A stretch of 64,000 bases of DNA, from assembly GCF_004364285.1 (NCBI RefSeq), contig NZ_SOBE01000002.1, forward strand, positions 124,001-188,000. The letters are read 5' to 3'. This stretch comes from Frigoribacterium sp. PhB116. GTDB taxonomy: Bacteria > Actinomycetota > Actinomycetes > Actinomycetales > Microbacteriaceae. Below the pieces are notes generated by a model. It did no database searches, was not told where the DNA came from, and saw only the letters and a list, made by a program, of their open reading frames with translations. Both the position numbers and the translations under genes were made by a program. Shown piece by piece: positions 15,248 through 23,366 of this stretch (its first letter is position 1; each line of letters opens with the position of its first letter).

Positions 15248-16099
15248 TCACGTGCGACCGAGGTACCGCCCCTGCTTGTGGTTGAGGGCGAGCACGAGGT
15301 TGAGCACGACGGCGCCCGCGGCCGAGAGCAGCACGATCCACGGCGAGACGACGGTGAGCGAGAACAGGATGATGACGACGTCGACCGCCATCTGCACGTA
15401 GCCGGCCCGCCAGCCGAGCTTCTCCTGCAGAACGAGCGCGAGGATGTTGATGCCGCCGAGGCTCGCCCCGTGCCGGAACAGGATCAGCAGGCCCACCCCG
15501 ACGAGCAGGTTGCCGCCGAGCGTGCCGTAGACCGGGTCCACGCTCTCGATGTGGAACACGGCGGGGTGGAGGTACGACATCGCCGACACCATCGCGACGG
15601 TGAGCACCGTCCGCAGGGTGAACGCGATCCCCTTCTTCCACACCGCGAGCGCGAAGAACGGCACGTTCACCAGCATGAACAGCGCCCCGAACGACAGCGG
15701 CCCGGCGTAGTCGAGCAGCAGCGCGATGCCGGCGGTGCCGCCCGAGACTGCTCCGCTCGCCTTGAGCAGGAACAGCCCGAAGGAGGCGATGAAGACTCCC
15801 GTCACCACCCCCATCACGTTCTCGACCAGGGTGTGCCGGTTGGCGTCGGCGGTCGCGGCCGTCTCGGTGAGGGCCGGGTCGTCGACCAGCGGGGTCGCCG
15901 TGTCGGGCGACAGCGCGGCGTCCGGCCCGGTGGACTCGGGCGTCGAGTAGACGGGCGTCGAGCCGGTCGGCGTCGAGCCGACCGTGGGTGCGGCGTCGGG
16001 CGAGGCGGAGGCGGTGGCGGGGGAGGCGGAGGTGGGGGAGGAGGGCCGGGCGACAGGGGTGGCGTCGCGCGTGCCGTCGTTCGCGGGGGTGTCGGTCAC
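15248..16099 (-). CDS. YitT/DUF161-family membrane protein
   Basis: Predicted membrane transporter-like protein, 283 aa from the GTG at 16099; an in-frame ATG at 16132 would add 11 residues. The first 85 residues are a low-complexity Thr/Ser/Pro/Ala tail with STP repeats, probably disordered and cytoplasmic. The membrane core begins at HTLVENVMGVVTGVFIASFG. It contains the family motif SGAVSGGTAGIALLLDY and a second glycine-rich element, GASLGGINILALVLQEKLGW, with five to six helices. YitT proteins are widespread, but their substrates are uncertain. It is divergent from the flagellar block starting at flbD. Confidence 0.8.
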   Translation of the reverse strand: MTDTPANDGTRDATPVARPSSPTSASPATASASPDAAPTVGSTPTGSTPVYSTPESTGPDAALSPDTATPLVDDPALTETAATADANRHTLVENVMGVVTGVFIASFGLFLLKASGAVSGGTAGIALLLDYAGPLSFGALFMLVNVPFFALAVWKKGIAFTLRTVLTVAMVSAMSYLHPAVFHIESVDPVYGTLGGNLLVGVGLLILFRHGASLGGINILALVLQEKLGWRAGYVQMAVDVVIILFSLTVVSPWIVLLSAAGAVVLNLVLALNHKQGRYLGRT

Positions 16100-16263
16100 C
16101 GCAGCATCTTGCCAGCCCGGTGTTGCGCGCATGTGTCGCCCGCCGCCTCCTGCGCGCCGTCCCGCTCGTCCCCCCGTCCCGGCGCCTCCCGTCCCCCGCC
16201 CGTCCCGCCTCAACGTGCCCCGCTCCGCTCGAGTGGTCACTTTCGGTCCATCCACGCGCTGAC

Positions 16264-16323
16264 CCGACGCGAAAACGACAAGGCGACGTGGGGCCCCGCG
16301 TCGGCTTGTCGTTTTCGCGTCGG
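16264..16323. repeat. 60-bp near-perfect intergenic palindrome
   Basis: Arms 16264-16293 and 16294-16323 are complementary at 28 of 30 positions, with no spacer. Each arm contains CGACGCGAAAACGACAAG, an A-rich word that stands out in this genome. It lies between the divergent yitT-like gene and flbD, about 65 bases upstream of the sigma-28-like promoter. Confidence 0.75.
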
Positions 16324-16388
16324 CTACCGCTCCGGGCAGCAACGACGCGCCGTCAGCCGAAGAGGCGACACCCACGCCCACCGGCGCC

Positions 16389-16415
16389 TAACGCCGACCC
16401 GACCCCTGCCGATAG
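16389..16415 (+). promoter_or_regulatory. Sigma-28-like flagellar promoter for flbD-motAB
   Basis: TAAC (16389-16392), a 15-base spacer and GCCGATAG (16408-16415) match the FliA/SigD consensus TAAA-N15-GCCGATAA at all but two positions, with the exact spacing. The predicted start is near 16422, about 70 bases before flbD. No sigma factor gene for it is in the window. Confidence 0.65.
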
Positions 16416-16420
16416 TCCCC

Positions 16421-16435
16421 CCTGAGCAGCTCAGG
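16421..16435. promoter_or_regulatory. Palindrome at the predicted flbD transcription start
   Basis: CCTGAGC-A-GCTCAGG, with perfect seven-base arms, begins six bases after the -10 element. It could be an operator over the start site or a stabilising 5' hairpin of the mRNA. Confidence 0.4.
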
Positions 16436-16493
16436 ACGAGCAGCTCGCCCGCCCCACGGACGGTGGCGGGAGACACAGACCTAGGACAGGCCG

Positions 16494-16886
16494 ATGATCG
16501 TCGTCACGCGACTCAACGACAGCAGATTCGCTGTCAACCCAGACCTGATCGAGCGCATCCACGAGACGCCCGACACGACGCTGATCATGGTCGACGGGGC
16601 GAAGTACATCGTCACCGAGCCGATGGCCGTGGTGATCGAGATGATCGCCCGCTACCGTGCCCGCATCGTCTCGCTCGCCTACGACGCGCCCGACCTCGCC
16701 GCCCCCGCGACGCAGCCGCTCGGCAGCCGCACGTCGACCGGCCCGCAGCTCGGCATCGTCCGCGGCTCGCGAGGCGAAGGAGGCGGCGGCCTCGTCTCCG
16801 CCCTCCGCCCGGCCGAGCAGGCCCCCGCGACCACGGCCCCCGCGACCAGCACCACCACCGCGCCCGCACCGACCGGAGCCCGCTGA
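16494..16886 (+). CDS. flbD: FlbD-family flagellar protein
   Basis: Short flagellar protein of the FlbD (PF06289) family, found beside motA in Gram-positive flagellar operons. Residues 1-65 carry the whole family domain: MIVVTRLNDSRFAVNPDLIE, then TPDTTLIMVDGAKYIVTEP. This protein is 130 aa, with an extra 60-residue Ala/Thr/Pro/Gly tail after the domain. The exact role of the family is unknown. It is first in the second flagellar block, behind a sigma-28-like promoter, and its stop overlaps the motA ATG (TGATG). AGGACAGG lies upstream of its own ATG. Confidence 0.92.
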   Translation: MIVVTRLNDSRFAVNPDLIERIHETPDTTLIMVDGAKYIVTEPMAVVIEMIARYRARIVSLAYDAPDLAAPATQPLGSRTSTGPQLGIVRGSRGEGGGGLVSALRPAEQAPATTAPATSTTTAPAPTGAR

Positions 16887-17719
16887 TGGATCCGGCGACG
16901 ATCATCGGCATCCTGCTCGCGTTCGGCGCGCTGTTCGGGATGATCAAGCTCGAGGGCGTCCACGTCGAGGGCCTGTTGCTGCCCGCGCCGATGCTGCTCG
17001 TCTTCGGCGCCACGATCGCGGTCGGCATCGCCGGCACGACGATCAAGGACGCGATGCTGAGCTTCAAGAAGATCCCGCACGCCTTCACGGGCAAGGTGAT
17101 CCCGCCGCAGTCGGTCATCGACGACATCGTGGCGCTCGCCGAGAAGGCGCGCAGCGAGGGCCTGCTCTCGCTCGAGGCGGAGGCCGAGAAGGTCGAGGAC
17201 CCCTTCATGAAGGGCGCCCTGCAGAACATCGCCGACGGCACCGACGGCGAGGAGCTGCGGATCCTGCTCGAGGACGAGATGGAGTCGCGTCTCGCCGCCG
17301 ACCGCACGGCGAGCAAGTTCTTCAACAGCCTGGGCGGCTACGCCCCGACCGTCGGCATCATCGGCACGGTGGTCAGCCTGACCCACGTGCTCGAGAACCT
17401 CGCCTCTCCCGACGAGCTCGGCCCGCTGATCGCGGCGGCGTTCGTGGCGACCCTCTGGGGCCTGCTCAGCGCGAACTTCCTCTGGCTGCCGTTCGCCGGT
17501 CGCCTGAAGAAGCTGGCCGACCTCGACGAGGCGCGCATGACGCTGCTGATCGAGGGCGTGCTGGCCGTCCAGGCCGGGAGCCAGCCGCGCCTCCTCGGCG
17601 AGCGCCTCAAGGCCATGGTGCCGGTGCACTCGCTCGAGGCCGGTGCCGGCAAGGCCGGCAAGGCAGGCAAGGGCGCCAAGGCGAAGGCCGGCGCCGACGA
17701 CCAGGGCCTCGCAGCGTGA
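16886..17719 (+). CDS. motA: Flagellar motor stator protein MotA
   Basis: Proton-channel stator subunit that, with MotB, drives rotation against FliG. It is 277 aa, with four transmembrane helices (about residues 3-20, 29-49, 150-172, 181-202). The conserved channel proline is Pro154 in YAPTVGIIGTVV, and the cytoplasmic loop has the charged torque residues in AEKARSEGLLSLEAEAEK (85-102). The C-terminal tail is a Lys/Ala/Gly repeat (AGKAGKAGKGAKAKAG). The ATG at 16886 overlaps the flbD stop, and the gene overlaps motB by four bases. One 11-mer copy lies at 17585-17595. Confidence 0.96.
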   Translation: MDPATIIGILLAFGALFGMIKLEGVHVEGLLLPAPMLLVFGATIAVGIAGTTIKDAMLSFKKIPHAFTGKVIPPQSVIDDIVALAEKARSEGLLSLEAEAEKVEDPFMKGALQNIADGTDGEELRILLEDEMESRLAADRTASKFFNSLGGYAPTVGIIGTVVSLTHVLENLASPDELGPLIAAAFVATLWGLLSANFLWLPFAGRLKKLADLDEARMTLLIEGVLAVQAGSQPRLLGERLKAMVPVHSLEAGAGKAGKAGKGAKAKAGADDQGLAA

Positions 17720-18753
17720 GCGGCGCGCGCGGCGGCCGCAAGAAGAAGGGCCACGCCGAGGAGGAGCACCCCGACGAGCGCTGGCTGGCCTCGTACATGG
17801 ACATGGTCACCGTGCTGATGTGCATGTTCATCGTGCTGTTCGCGATGTCGAGCGTCGACCAGGACAAGTACATCGCCCTGCGCAACTCGCTCGCCACCGG
17901 CTTCGGCCAGACCGACGTCGGCAAGGTCGACACGGCGTCGGGCACCGTCGTCACGGTCAACGACGTGACGCCGGAGGGCCAGGGCTATTCCACCGGCGAC
18001 GAGACCGACATGAGCAAGGCCTCCGCGAGCGGGACGGCCGGCACGGCCGAGGAGCTCGCGCAGGCGCAGGCCGAGCTCGACGACCTGACCGCCATCAAGG
18101 AGGCGATCGCCGCGGGCCTCGCCGGCTCCGGCCTGAGCGCCGACGTGCAGTTCTCGACCGACGCGCGCGGCCTCACCGTCCGCCTGGTCGGCTCGGAGAC
18201 GTTCTTCGGCACGAACAGCGCCGACCTGAGCGACACCGCCCGCCGTGTGATGGACGCGATCGCGCCCGTCCTCCGCAGCGCCGGCCACGACGTGTCGATC
18301 GAGGGGCACGCCGACCAGCGCAGCTCGACCGCTCCCTACGCGACCAACTGGGAGCTGTCCTCCGCCCGGGCCACGCAGGTGCTGCGCGACCTGGTCGAGC
18401 GCGGCGGTCTCCCGGTCGAGCACGCGCAGGCCGTCGGGTTCGGCTCGTCGCGCCCCCTCTCGACCGGCGGCACGGAGGCCGACTTCGCCACGAACCGCCG
18501 GGTCGACATCGTCGTCCTGTCGAACCAGTCCGACGACGTGAGCGCGCTGCTGCCCCAGCTGCAGGCGGCGGCCGAGGGCGCAGGAGGCGCGGTGACCGCC
18601 GGCAGGAACGCCGCCGCCGAGAGTCCGCCCGCCGTCGAGGACGCCGCCGCGACCACGACGACCACCGAGAAGAAGACCGACAAGACCGAGAAGAAGACGG
18701 AGAAGGAGTCCGAGGACGCCCACGCCGAGGGGGCCCAGTCCGGGGGGCACTGA
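17716..18753 (+). CDS. motB: Flagellar motor stator protein MotB
   Basis: Peptidoglycan-anchored stator subunit, 345 aa from a GTG that overlaps motA. A basic N-terminus (GGRKKKGHAEEE) precedes the single transmembrane helix SYMDMVTVLMCMFIVLFAMS, with the proton-carrying Asp29. The OmpA-like peptidoglycan-binding domain spans about 150-280: ETFFGTNSADLS, IEGHADQRSS, NWELSSARA, and NRRVDIVVL. A Lys/Glu/Thr-rich tail (TEKKTDKTEKKTEK) ends the protein. No Tyr of the PomB type follows the Asp, so it is probably proton- rather than sodium-driven, though this is an inference. Confidence 0.96.
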   Translation: MSGARGGRKKKGHAEEEHPDERWLASYMDMVTVLMCMFIVLFAMSSVDQDKYIALRNSLATGFGQTDVGKVDTASGTVVTVNDVTPEGQGYSTGDETDMSKASASGTAGTAEELAQAQAELDDLTAIKEAIAAGLAGSGLSADVQFSTDARGLTVRLVGSETFFGTNSADLSDTARRVMDAIAPVLRSAGHDVSIEGHADQRSSTAPYATNWELSSARATQVLRDLVERGGLPVEHAQAVGFGSSRPLSTGGTEADFATNRRVDIVVLSNQSDDVSALLPQLQAAAEGAGGAVTAGRNAAAESPPAVEDAAATTTTTEKKTDKTEKKTEKESEDAHAEGAQSGGH

Positions 18754-18790
18754 CCACGAGCGCCTAACGACGAGGAGGCGCGGGCCGAGA

Positions 18791-19747
18791 GTGCCGGTCG
18801 TGACGCTCCTCGAGACCCTGCCCCCGGGCACGCCCGCACCGGCCCCGGCCGTCGCTGCGCCGCGCCCGCCGAAGCAGGTCGAGATCTACGACTTCCGTCG
18901 TCCGACGACGCTGCCCCGTGAGCACTCGCGGGCCCTCGAGCTCGCGTTCGAGACGTTCGCCCGGCAGTGGGGCACGCAGCTCACCGCCAAGGTCCGCGTG
19001 CTGTCGCAGGTCACCTGCGAGCAGCTGCAGGTCCTCACCTACGACGAGTTCGCCGCCTCGCTGCCCGCGACGACCGCGATGGTGCTGTGCGGCATCGAGG
19101 GCACGACGCCCAAGGCCGTCATCCAGTTCCCGACGTCCGCGGCGCTCAGCTGGGTCAGCCACATGCTCGGCGGCACGCGAGCCTCGACCGTGCCCGAGCG
19201 CACCTTCACCCCGATCGAGCAGGCCCTCGTGCGGCGCCTCATGGAGGACGCCCTCGACGACCTCCGCTACTCGTTCGGCAACCTGCTCGTCGCCCAGATC
19301 GTCGTCGGCGGCTTCCAGTACAACTCGCAGTTCGCCCAGGCCGCGCAGAAGTCCGACCTGATGATCGTCGCCTCGTTCGACATCCGGGTCGGCGAGCGCA
19401 GCGCGGCCGGCACCGTCGCGATCCCCGCCGAGGTGCTGCTGCCCCAGCTCGGCGAGTCCGAGTCCGCGGTCGACCCGGTCGAGGTGCGCCGCCTGCTCGG
19501 CGGCCAGCTCGCCTCGGTGCCGGTCGACGTCGCGCTCCGTCTCGCCCCCGCGGCCGTGCTGCCGAACGTCGTGCTCGACCTCGCCGTCGGCGACGTGCTG
19601 CCCCTGCCGCACCCGCAGTCCCGCCCGCTGGCGATCACGGTCGACGGCCAGGTCGTCGGCCGCGCCGCCGTGGGCTCCGCCGGCTCGCGCCTCGCGGGCA
19701 TCGTCGTCTCCACCTCCCTCACCGGCACCGAAGAAGGAACCTCATGA
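18791..19747 (+). CDS. fliM: Flagellar motor switch protein FliM, lacking the CheY-binding tail
   Basis: C-ring switch protein, 318 aa from a GTG preceded by AGGAGG (18773-18778, part of an 11-mer copy). The middle domain is recognisable from YDFRRPTTLPREHSRALELA through VTCEQLQVLTYDEF and the FTPIEQALVRRLMEDALDDL helix. The C-terminal SpoA domain is about residues 240-312. FliM normally starts with a CheY-P docking helix (LSQxEIDALL). Here the first 28 residues are a Pro/Ala linker without it, and upstream sequence in frame offers no start. Overlap with fliN is four bases. Confidence 0.93.
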   Translation: MPVVTLLETLPPGTPAPAPAVAAPRPPKQVEIYDFRRPTTLPREHSRALELAFETFARQWGTQLTAKVRVLSQVTCEQLQVLTYDEFAASLPATTAMVLCGIEGTTPKAVIQFPTSAALSWVSHMLGGTRASTVPERTFTPIEQALVRRLMEDALDDLRYSFGNLLVAQIVVGGFQYNSQFAQAAQKSDLMIVASFDIRVGERSAAGTVAIPAEVLLPQLGESESAVDPVEVRRLLGGQLASVPVDVALRLAPAAVLPNVVLDLAVGDVLPLPHPQSRPLAITVDGQVVGRAAVGSAGSRLAGIVVSTSLTGTEEGTS

Positions 19748-20481
19748 CCGGCACGACCATCACCCTGCACACCGCCGCGGCGGAGGCGCTCGTCGCGCAG
19801 CTGCCGACGCCCGTGCCGCTGCGGGCCGTGCCCGTCGACGCCGCGACCGCCCAGGCTCGCCGCAGCACCGCCTCCTCGGCCGTCGTCACCTCGTTCGTCG
19901 GCTCGCTCTCGGCCGACACCGCGCTGCTGCTCGCCGACATGGACCAGGTCGCCGCGGCCGCGGGCACCGACTCGCCCCTCGTCTCGGTCGTCGACGTACT
20001 CCGTCCGGCCCTCGAGGCCGCGACCTCGGTCCTCGGCGCCGGCGTGCTCGGCGACAGCCGGCTCGAGTCGGCCGACGCCCTCTTCGCCGACCACTCCACC
20101 GTCGTGTTCGACCTGACCGCCACGGGCGAGACGGTCGGCTGGTTCGCCGTGCGGCTCCGTGAGGACGGCACCGTCGGCCTCGTCTCGTCGAGCTCGCCCG
20201 CCTCCTCCGTCCCCGCCGCGCCGCTCGGCGCCGGCAACCTCGGCCGCATCAACAACGTCGAGATGGCGCTGACGGTCGAGATCGGCCGCACCCGCATGTC
20301 GGTCCGCGACGTGCTCGGCCTCGAGCCCGGCGCCGTCGTCGAGCTCGACCGCTCGGCCGGGGCCCCCGCCGACGTGCTGCTCAACGGCCGCCTGATCGCG
20401 CACGGCGAGGTCGTCGTCGTGGACCAGGACTACGCGATCCGCATCACCCGCATCCTCGACGTCGCCGACGGCGTCGCCTGA
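19744..20481 (+). CDS. fliN: Flagellar motor switch protein FliN/FliY-like
   Basis: C-ring protein of 245 aa, much longer than a minimal FliN of about 100-140 aa. The C-terminal 75 residues are the SpoA domain: NVEMALTVEIGRTRMSVRDV, EPGAVVELDRSAGAPADVLLNG, and RLIAHGEVVVVDQDYAIRIT. The N-terminal 160 residues form a separate Ala/Val-rich alpha/beta domain, in the position where FliY proteins carry a CheC-like phosphatase. I do not see a clear CheC active-site Glu/Asn pair, so activity is doubtful. The ATG lies in the fliM overlap (ATGA). Confidence 0.9.
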   Translation: MTGTTITLHTAAAEALVAQLPTPVPLRAVPVDAATAQARRSTASSAVVTSFVGSLSADTALLLADMDQVAAAAGTDSPLVSVVDVLRPALEAATSVLGAGVLGDSRLESADALFADHSTVVFDLTATGETVGWFAVRLREDGTVGLVSSSSPASSVPAAPLGAGNLGRINNVEMALTVEIGRTRMSVRDVLGLEPGAVVELDRSAGAPADVLLNGRLIAHGEVVVVDQDYAIRITRILDVADGVA

Positions 20482-20483
20482 TC

Positions 20484-21200
20484 GTGGACACGCTCTTCGT
20501 CGCGCTGCGCGTCGCCCTCTCGCTGGGCGTCGTGCTCGCCCTGCTGTGGGTGCTGCAGAAGCGCCTCGCGAAGGGCGGGCTCCGCGGGGGCCGTGCCTCG
20601 GCTCCCGTCTCGATCGTCGCCCGTCAGGGCATCGGCGCCAAGGCCAGCGTCGTCGTGGTCGACGTCGAGGGCGAGCGCCTCGTGCTCGGCGTGACCGAGT
20701 CGTCGATCACCGTGCTGGCCGCGGCCGACGCACCCGCCGCCCAGCCCGCCGTCGTCGCGCTCGAGGCCGCGCCCCAGTCTCCCGTCGTCGCGCTCGAGCC
20801 GGCCCCGCAGGAGGCGCGGGTCACCCCGATCGTCCCCCTCGCGTCGGTCGCCCCCGCGCCGGCCGCCTCCGCGACCCCGAGCTTCGACGCCGTCCTCGCC
20901 GCCGACTCCTCCCTCGCCGCCCACCCCGCCCCAGTTGCCCCGAACGGTCGCCTCGACGCGGCCGCGGCAGCGTTCTCGGGCAACTCGATCGCCGTTCCTG
21001 CGGGCGCGGCGATGCTGCGGCCGCGCGGGGCCGAGCGTCGTGCCGCGACGCGCGGCTCGCGCAGCACCGGCAGCGCCGCCGCACGCGACCCGCGCGAGCG
21101 CGCCCGTGGCCGCGCCGCGAAGCCGCTCGAGGGCTCGATCCTCGCCCCGGACACCTGGCGGCAGGCGGCCGCCGCCGTCCGCGCCGGTCGCGCCGGATGA
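20484..21200 (+). CDS. fliO: Flagellar biosynthesis protein FliO
   Basis: Assembly factor for the FliP ring of the export gate, 238 aa. One transmembrane helix lies at the very N-terminus (VALRVALSLGVVLALLWVLQ). A short beta domain with IVARQGIGAKASVVVVDVEGERLVLGVTE, the FliO core, follows. The remaining 150 residues are Ala/Pro-rich and probably disordered, so the protein is longer than usual. The GTG start is two bases after the fliN stop. Its stop overlaps fliP by four bases. A copy of the 11-mer lies at 20809-20819. Confidence 0.88.
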   Translation: MDTLFVALRVALSLGVVLALLWVLQKRLAKGGLRGGRASAPVSIVARQGIGAKASVVVVDVEGERLVLGVTESSITVLAAADAPAAQPAVVALEAAPQSPVVALEPAPQEARVTPIVPLASVAPAPAASATPSFDAVLAADSSLAAHPAPVAPNGRLDAAAAAFSGNSIAVPAGAAMLRPRGAERRAATRGSRSTGSAAARDPRERARGRAAKPLEGSILAPDTWRQAAAAVRAGRAG

Positions 21201-22330
21201 GCGCGTCCGCCGCGCACCGCGCGACCGGAGCCGCCGCTCACCGCGCGACCCGCGCCTCCTCCGCTCCCACGTTCGTGCCGGCCTTCGCCACGGCGCTGCG
21301 GCAGCGCGTCCGCCCGACCCTCCGGGACGGCCTGCGCGGCGCCCCGCTGCGGCACGCCCGCCTCGGCGCCCCCGCCGTCGGCGCCGCGCCCGTCCGCTTC
21401 GCCGACACCCGCCTCGCCCGCGCGGTCGTCGTCGCCCTGCTCGCGATGGTCGTCGCGTCGGGGCTCGTCATGCTGATCGGCCAGCAGGCCTCCGCCGCGC
21501 CGGTCGCCCCCACGTCCCCGACCGCCCCCGCACAGCCCGGCACCGGCACCGGCAGCACCGGAGGAACCGGCAGCACCGACGGCTCGACCGGCACCGGCAC
21601 CGGCGAGACCCCCGACTTCACCGAGTCCGACCAGACCGTCACCGACGGCACGGGCACCGGCGGCCTCAACATCGACATCAACGGCCCCGACGGCGCCCCC
21701 AGCCAGGCGATCGTCACCCTGCTCGGCATCACGCTGCTCAGCGTCGCGCCGGCGCTGCTGCTGATGATGACGTCGTTCACGAAGATCTTCGTCGTGCTCG
21801 CGATGACGCGGAACGCCCTCGCGCTGCCGTCGATCCCGCCGAACCAGGTGCTCGCGGGCCTCGCCCTGTTCCTGAGCCTGTTCATCATGGCGCCGATCCT
21901 GGGGCACATCAACGACGACGCCGTGCAGCCCTACCTGAACGGCCAGCTGGACTTCCAGGGCGCGATCGACGCCGGGGCCGCCCCGCTCCGGGAGTTCATG
22001 CTGGCGCACACCCGCGAAGAAGACCTCGCGCTGATGACCCGCTCCGCCGACCAGCCGAACCCCGCCAGCCAGGCCGACGTCCCGATGCTGACCCTCATCC
22101 CGTCGTTCATGATCAGCGAGCTGCGCGCCGCGTTCATCATCGGGTTCGTCATCTTCATCCCGTTCCTCGTCATCGACCTCGTCGTCAGCGCCGCCCTCAT
22201 GTCGATGGGCATGATGATGCTGCCCCCGGTGATGATCTCGCTGCCGTTCAAGATCCTGCTGTTCGTGCTCGTCGACGGCTGGGGGCTCATCATCACGAGC
22301 CTGATCGAGAGCTACCAGGTGAGTGCCTGA
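21197..22330 (+). CDS. fliP: Flagellar export gate protein FliP
   Basis: Export-gate core protein, 377 aa, against about 220-300 in the family. FliP normally begins with a signal peptide; here the signal-like helix VVVALLAMVVASGLVMLIG is at about residues 75-93. A Arg/Ala-rich stretch precedes it and a Gly/Thr/Ser linker follows. The conserved body starts at QAIVTLLGITLLSVAPALLL and includes TSFTKIFVVLAMTRNALALP, PPNQVLAGLALFLSLFIMAP and the final FKILLFVLVDGW. The ATG at 21197 overlaps the fliO stop; an internal start such as the ATG at 21449 is possible. Confidence 0.93.
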   Translation: MSASAAHRATGAAAHRATRASSAPTFVPAFATALRQRVRPTLRDGLRGAPLRHARLGAPAVGAAPVRFADTRLARAVVVALLAMVVASGLVMLIGQQASAAPVAPTSPTAPAQPGTGTGSTGGTGSTDGSTGTGTGETPDFTESDQTVTDGTGTGGLNIDINGPDGAPSQAIVTLLGITLLSVAPALLLMMTSFTKIFVVLAMTRNALALPSIPPNQVLAGLALFLSLFIMAPILGHINDDAVQPYLNGQLDFQGAIDAGAAPLREFMLAHTREEDLALMTRSADQPNPASQADVPMLTLIPSFMISELRAAFIIGFVIFIPFLVIDLVVSAALMSMGMMMLPPVMISLPFKILLFVLVDGWGLIITSLIESYQVSA

Positions 22331-22605
22331 TGGACTCCAACGCCGTCCTCGACCTGTCGATGCAGGCCCTGATCATCACGGGCAAGCTCGCCGCGCCCGT
22401 GCTGATCACCTCGCTCGTAGTCGGCTTCGCGATCTCGCTGCTGCAGTCGATCACGCAGATCCAGGAGGTGACCCTCGCGTTCGTGCCCAAGGCCGTCGCG
22501 GTCGGGATCGCCCTGATCGTCTGCGGCCACTGGATGATCAGCGAGATGGTCTCGTTCACGACCATGGTCTTCGACCGCATCCCGCAGCTCCTGAGCGGGG
22601 GCTAG
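22330..22605 (+). CDS. fliQ: Flagellar export gate protein FliQ
   Basis: Small export-gate subunit, 91 aa, normal length. Two transmembrane helices surround a central loop with the family signature SLLQSITQIQEVTLAFVPK. The N-terminus MDSNAVLDLSMQALIITGKL is typical. The ATG overlaps the fliP stop (TGATG). The FliP-FliQ-FliR complex forms the helical pore through which rod, hook and filament proteins pass. Confidence 0.95.
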   Translation: MDSNAVLDLSMQALIITGKLAAPVLITSLVVGFAISLLQSITQIQEVTLAFVPKAVAVGIALIVCGHWMISEMVSFTTMVFDRIPQLLSGG

Positions 22606-22611
22606 GCCGCC

Positions 22612-23364
22612 GTGTCGATCGACCTCAGCTGGCTCGAGGCGACCATGCTCGCCGCCGTGCGCATGACCGCCTTCATCGTCGTCGCGCCTCCGTTCTCGTA
22701 CCGGGCGTTCCCCGGCCGGGTGAAGGCGATGCTCGGCGTCGGCCTCGCGCTCGCCGTGGCGCCGCGCGTCGCGCCCGGCTACGAGTCGCTCGACACGGGC
22801 GGCTTCGTGCTGGCGCTCGTGCTCGAGCTGGTCGTCGGCGCGGTGCTGGGGTTCCTCGTGTTCCTGGTCTTCGCGGCGATCCAGTCGGCGGGCAGCCTGA
22901 TCGACCTGTTCGGCGGCTTCACGCTGGCGCAGGCCTTCGACCCGCAGTCGATGATCAACGGCGCCCAGTTCACCCGCCTGTTCCAGATGACGGCGCTGGC
23001 GCTGATGTTCGCGAGCGGCGGCTACCAGGTGCTGATCGGCGGGCTGACCCGCTCGTTCGACGCGTTCCCCCTCGGCCTCGGCATGGACCTCTCGCGACCC
23101 GTCGAGCTGATGACGAACGGCGTCTCGCAGATGTTCCTCGCGACGCTGCAGATCGCCGGCCCGCTCTGCGTCGTGCTGTTCCTCGCCGACGTCGGGCTCG
23201 GCCTGCTCAGCCGCGTCGCGCCGGCCCTGAACGCCTACGCGATGGGCTTCCCGCTCAAGATCCTGATGACCGTGATGCTCGCCGGCGGCGTGTTCCTCGC
23301 CCTGCCCGGCGTGGTGCAGAGCCTCACCGGCGACGCGGCCGACATGGTCCTGGGGGTGAGGTAG
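22612..23364 (+). CDS. fliR: Flagellar export gate protein FliR
   Basis: Export-gate subunit, 250 aa with five to six transmembrane helices. Family features include the N-terminal helix MLAAVRMTAFIVVAPPFSYR, the loop FPGRVKAMLGVGLALAVAP, the GFLVFLVFAAIQSAGSLIDL segment and GFPLKILMTVMLAGG near the C-terminus. The GTG start lies six bases after the fliQ stop, and the gene ends two bases before flhB. All these genes appear to be translated from one long mRNA. Confidence 0.95.
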   Translation: MSIDLSWLEATMLAAVRMTAFIVVAPPFSYRAFPGRVKAMLGVGLALAVAPRVAPGYESLDTGGFVLALVLELVVGAVLGFLVFLVFAAIQSAGSLIDLFGGFTLAQAFDPQSMINGAQFTRLFQMTALALMFASGGYQVLIGGLTRSFDAFPLGLGMDLSRPVELMTNGVSQMFLATLQIAGPLCVVLFLADVGLGLLSRVAPALNAYAMGFPLKILMTVMLAGGVFLALPGVVQSLTGDAADMVLGVR

Positions 23365-23366
23365 CG

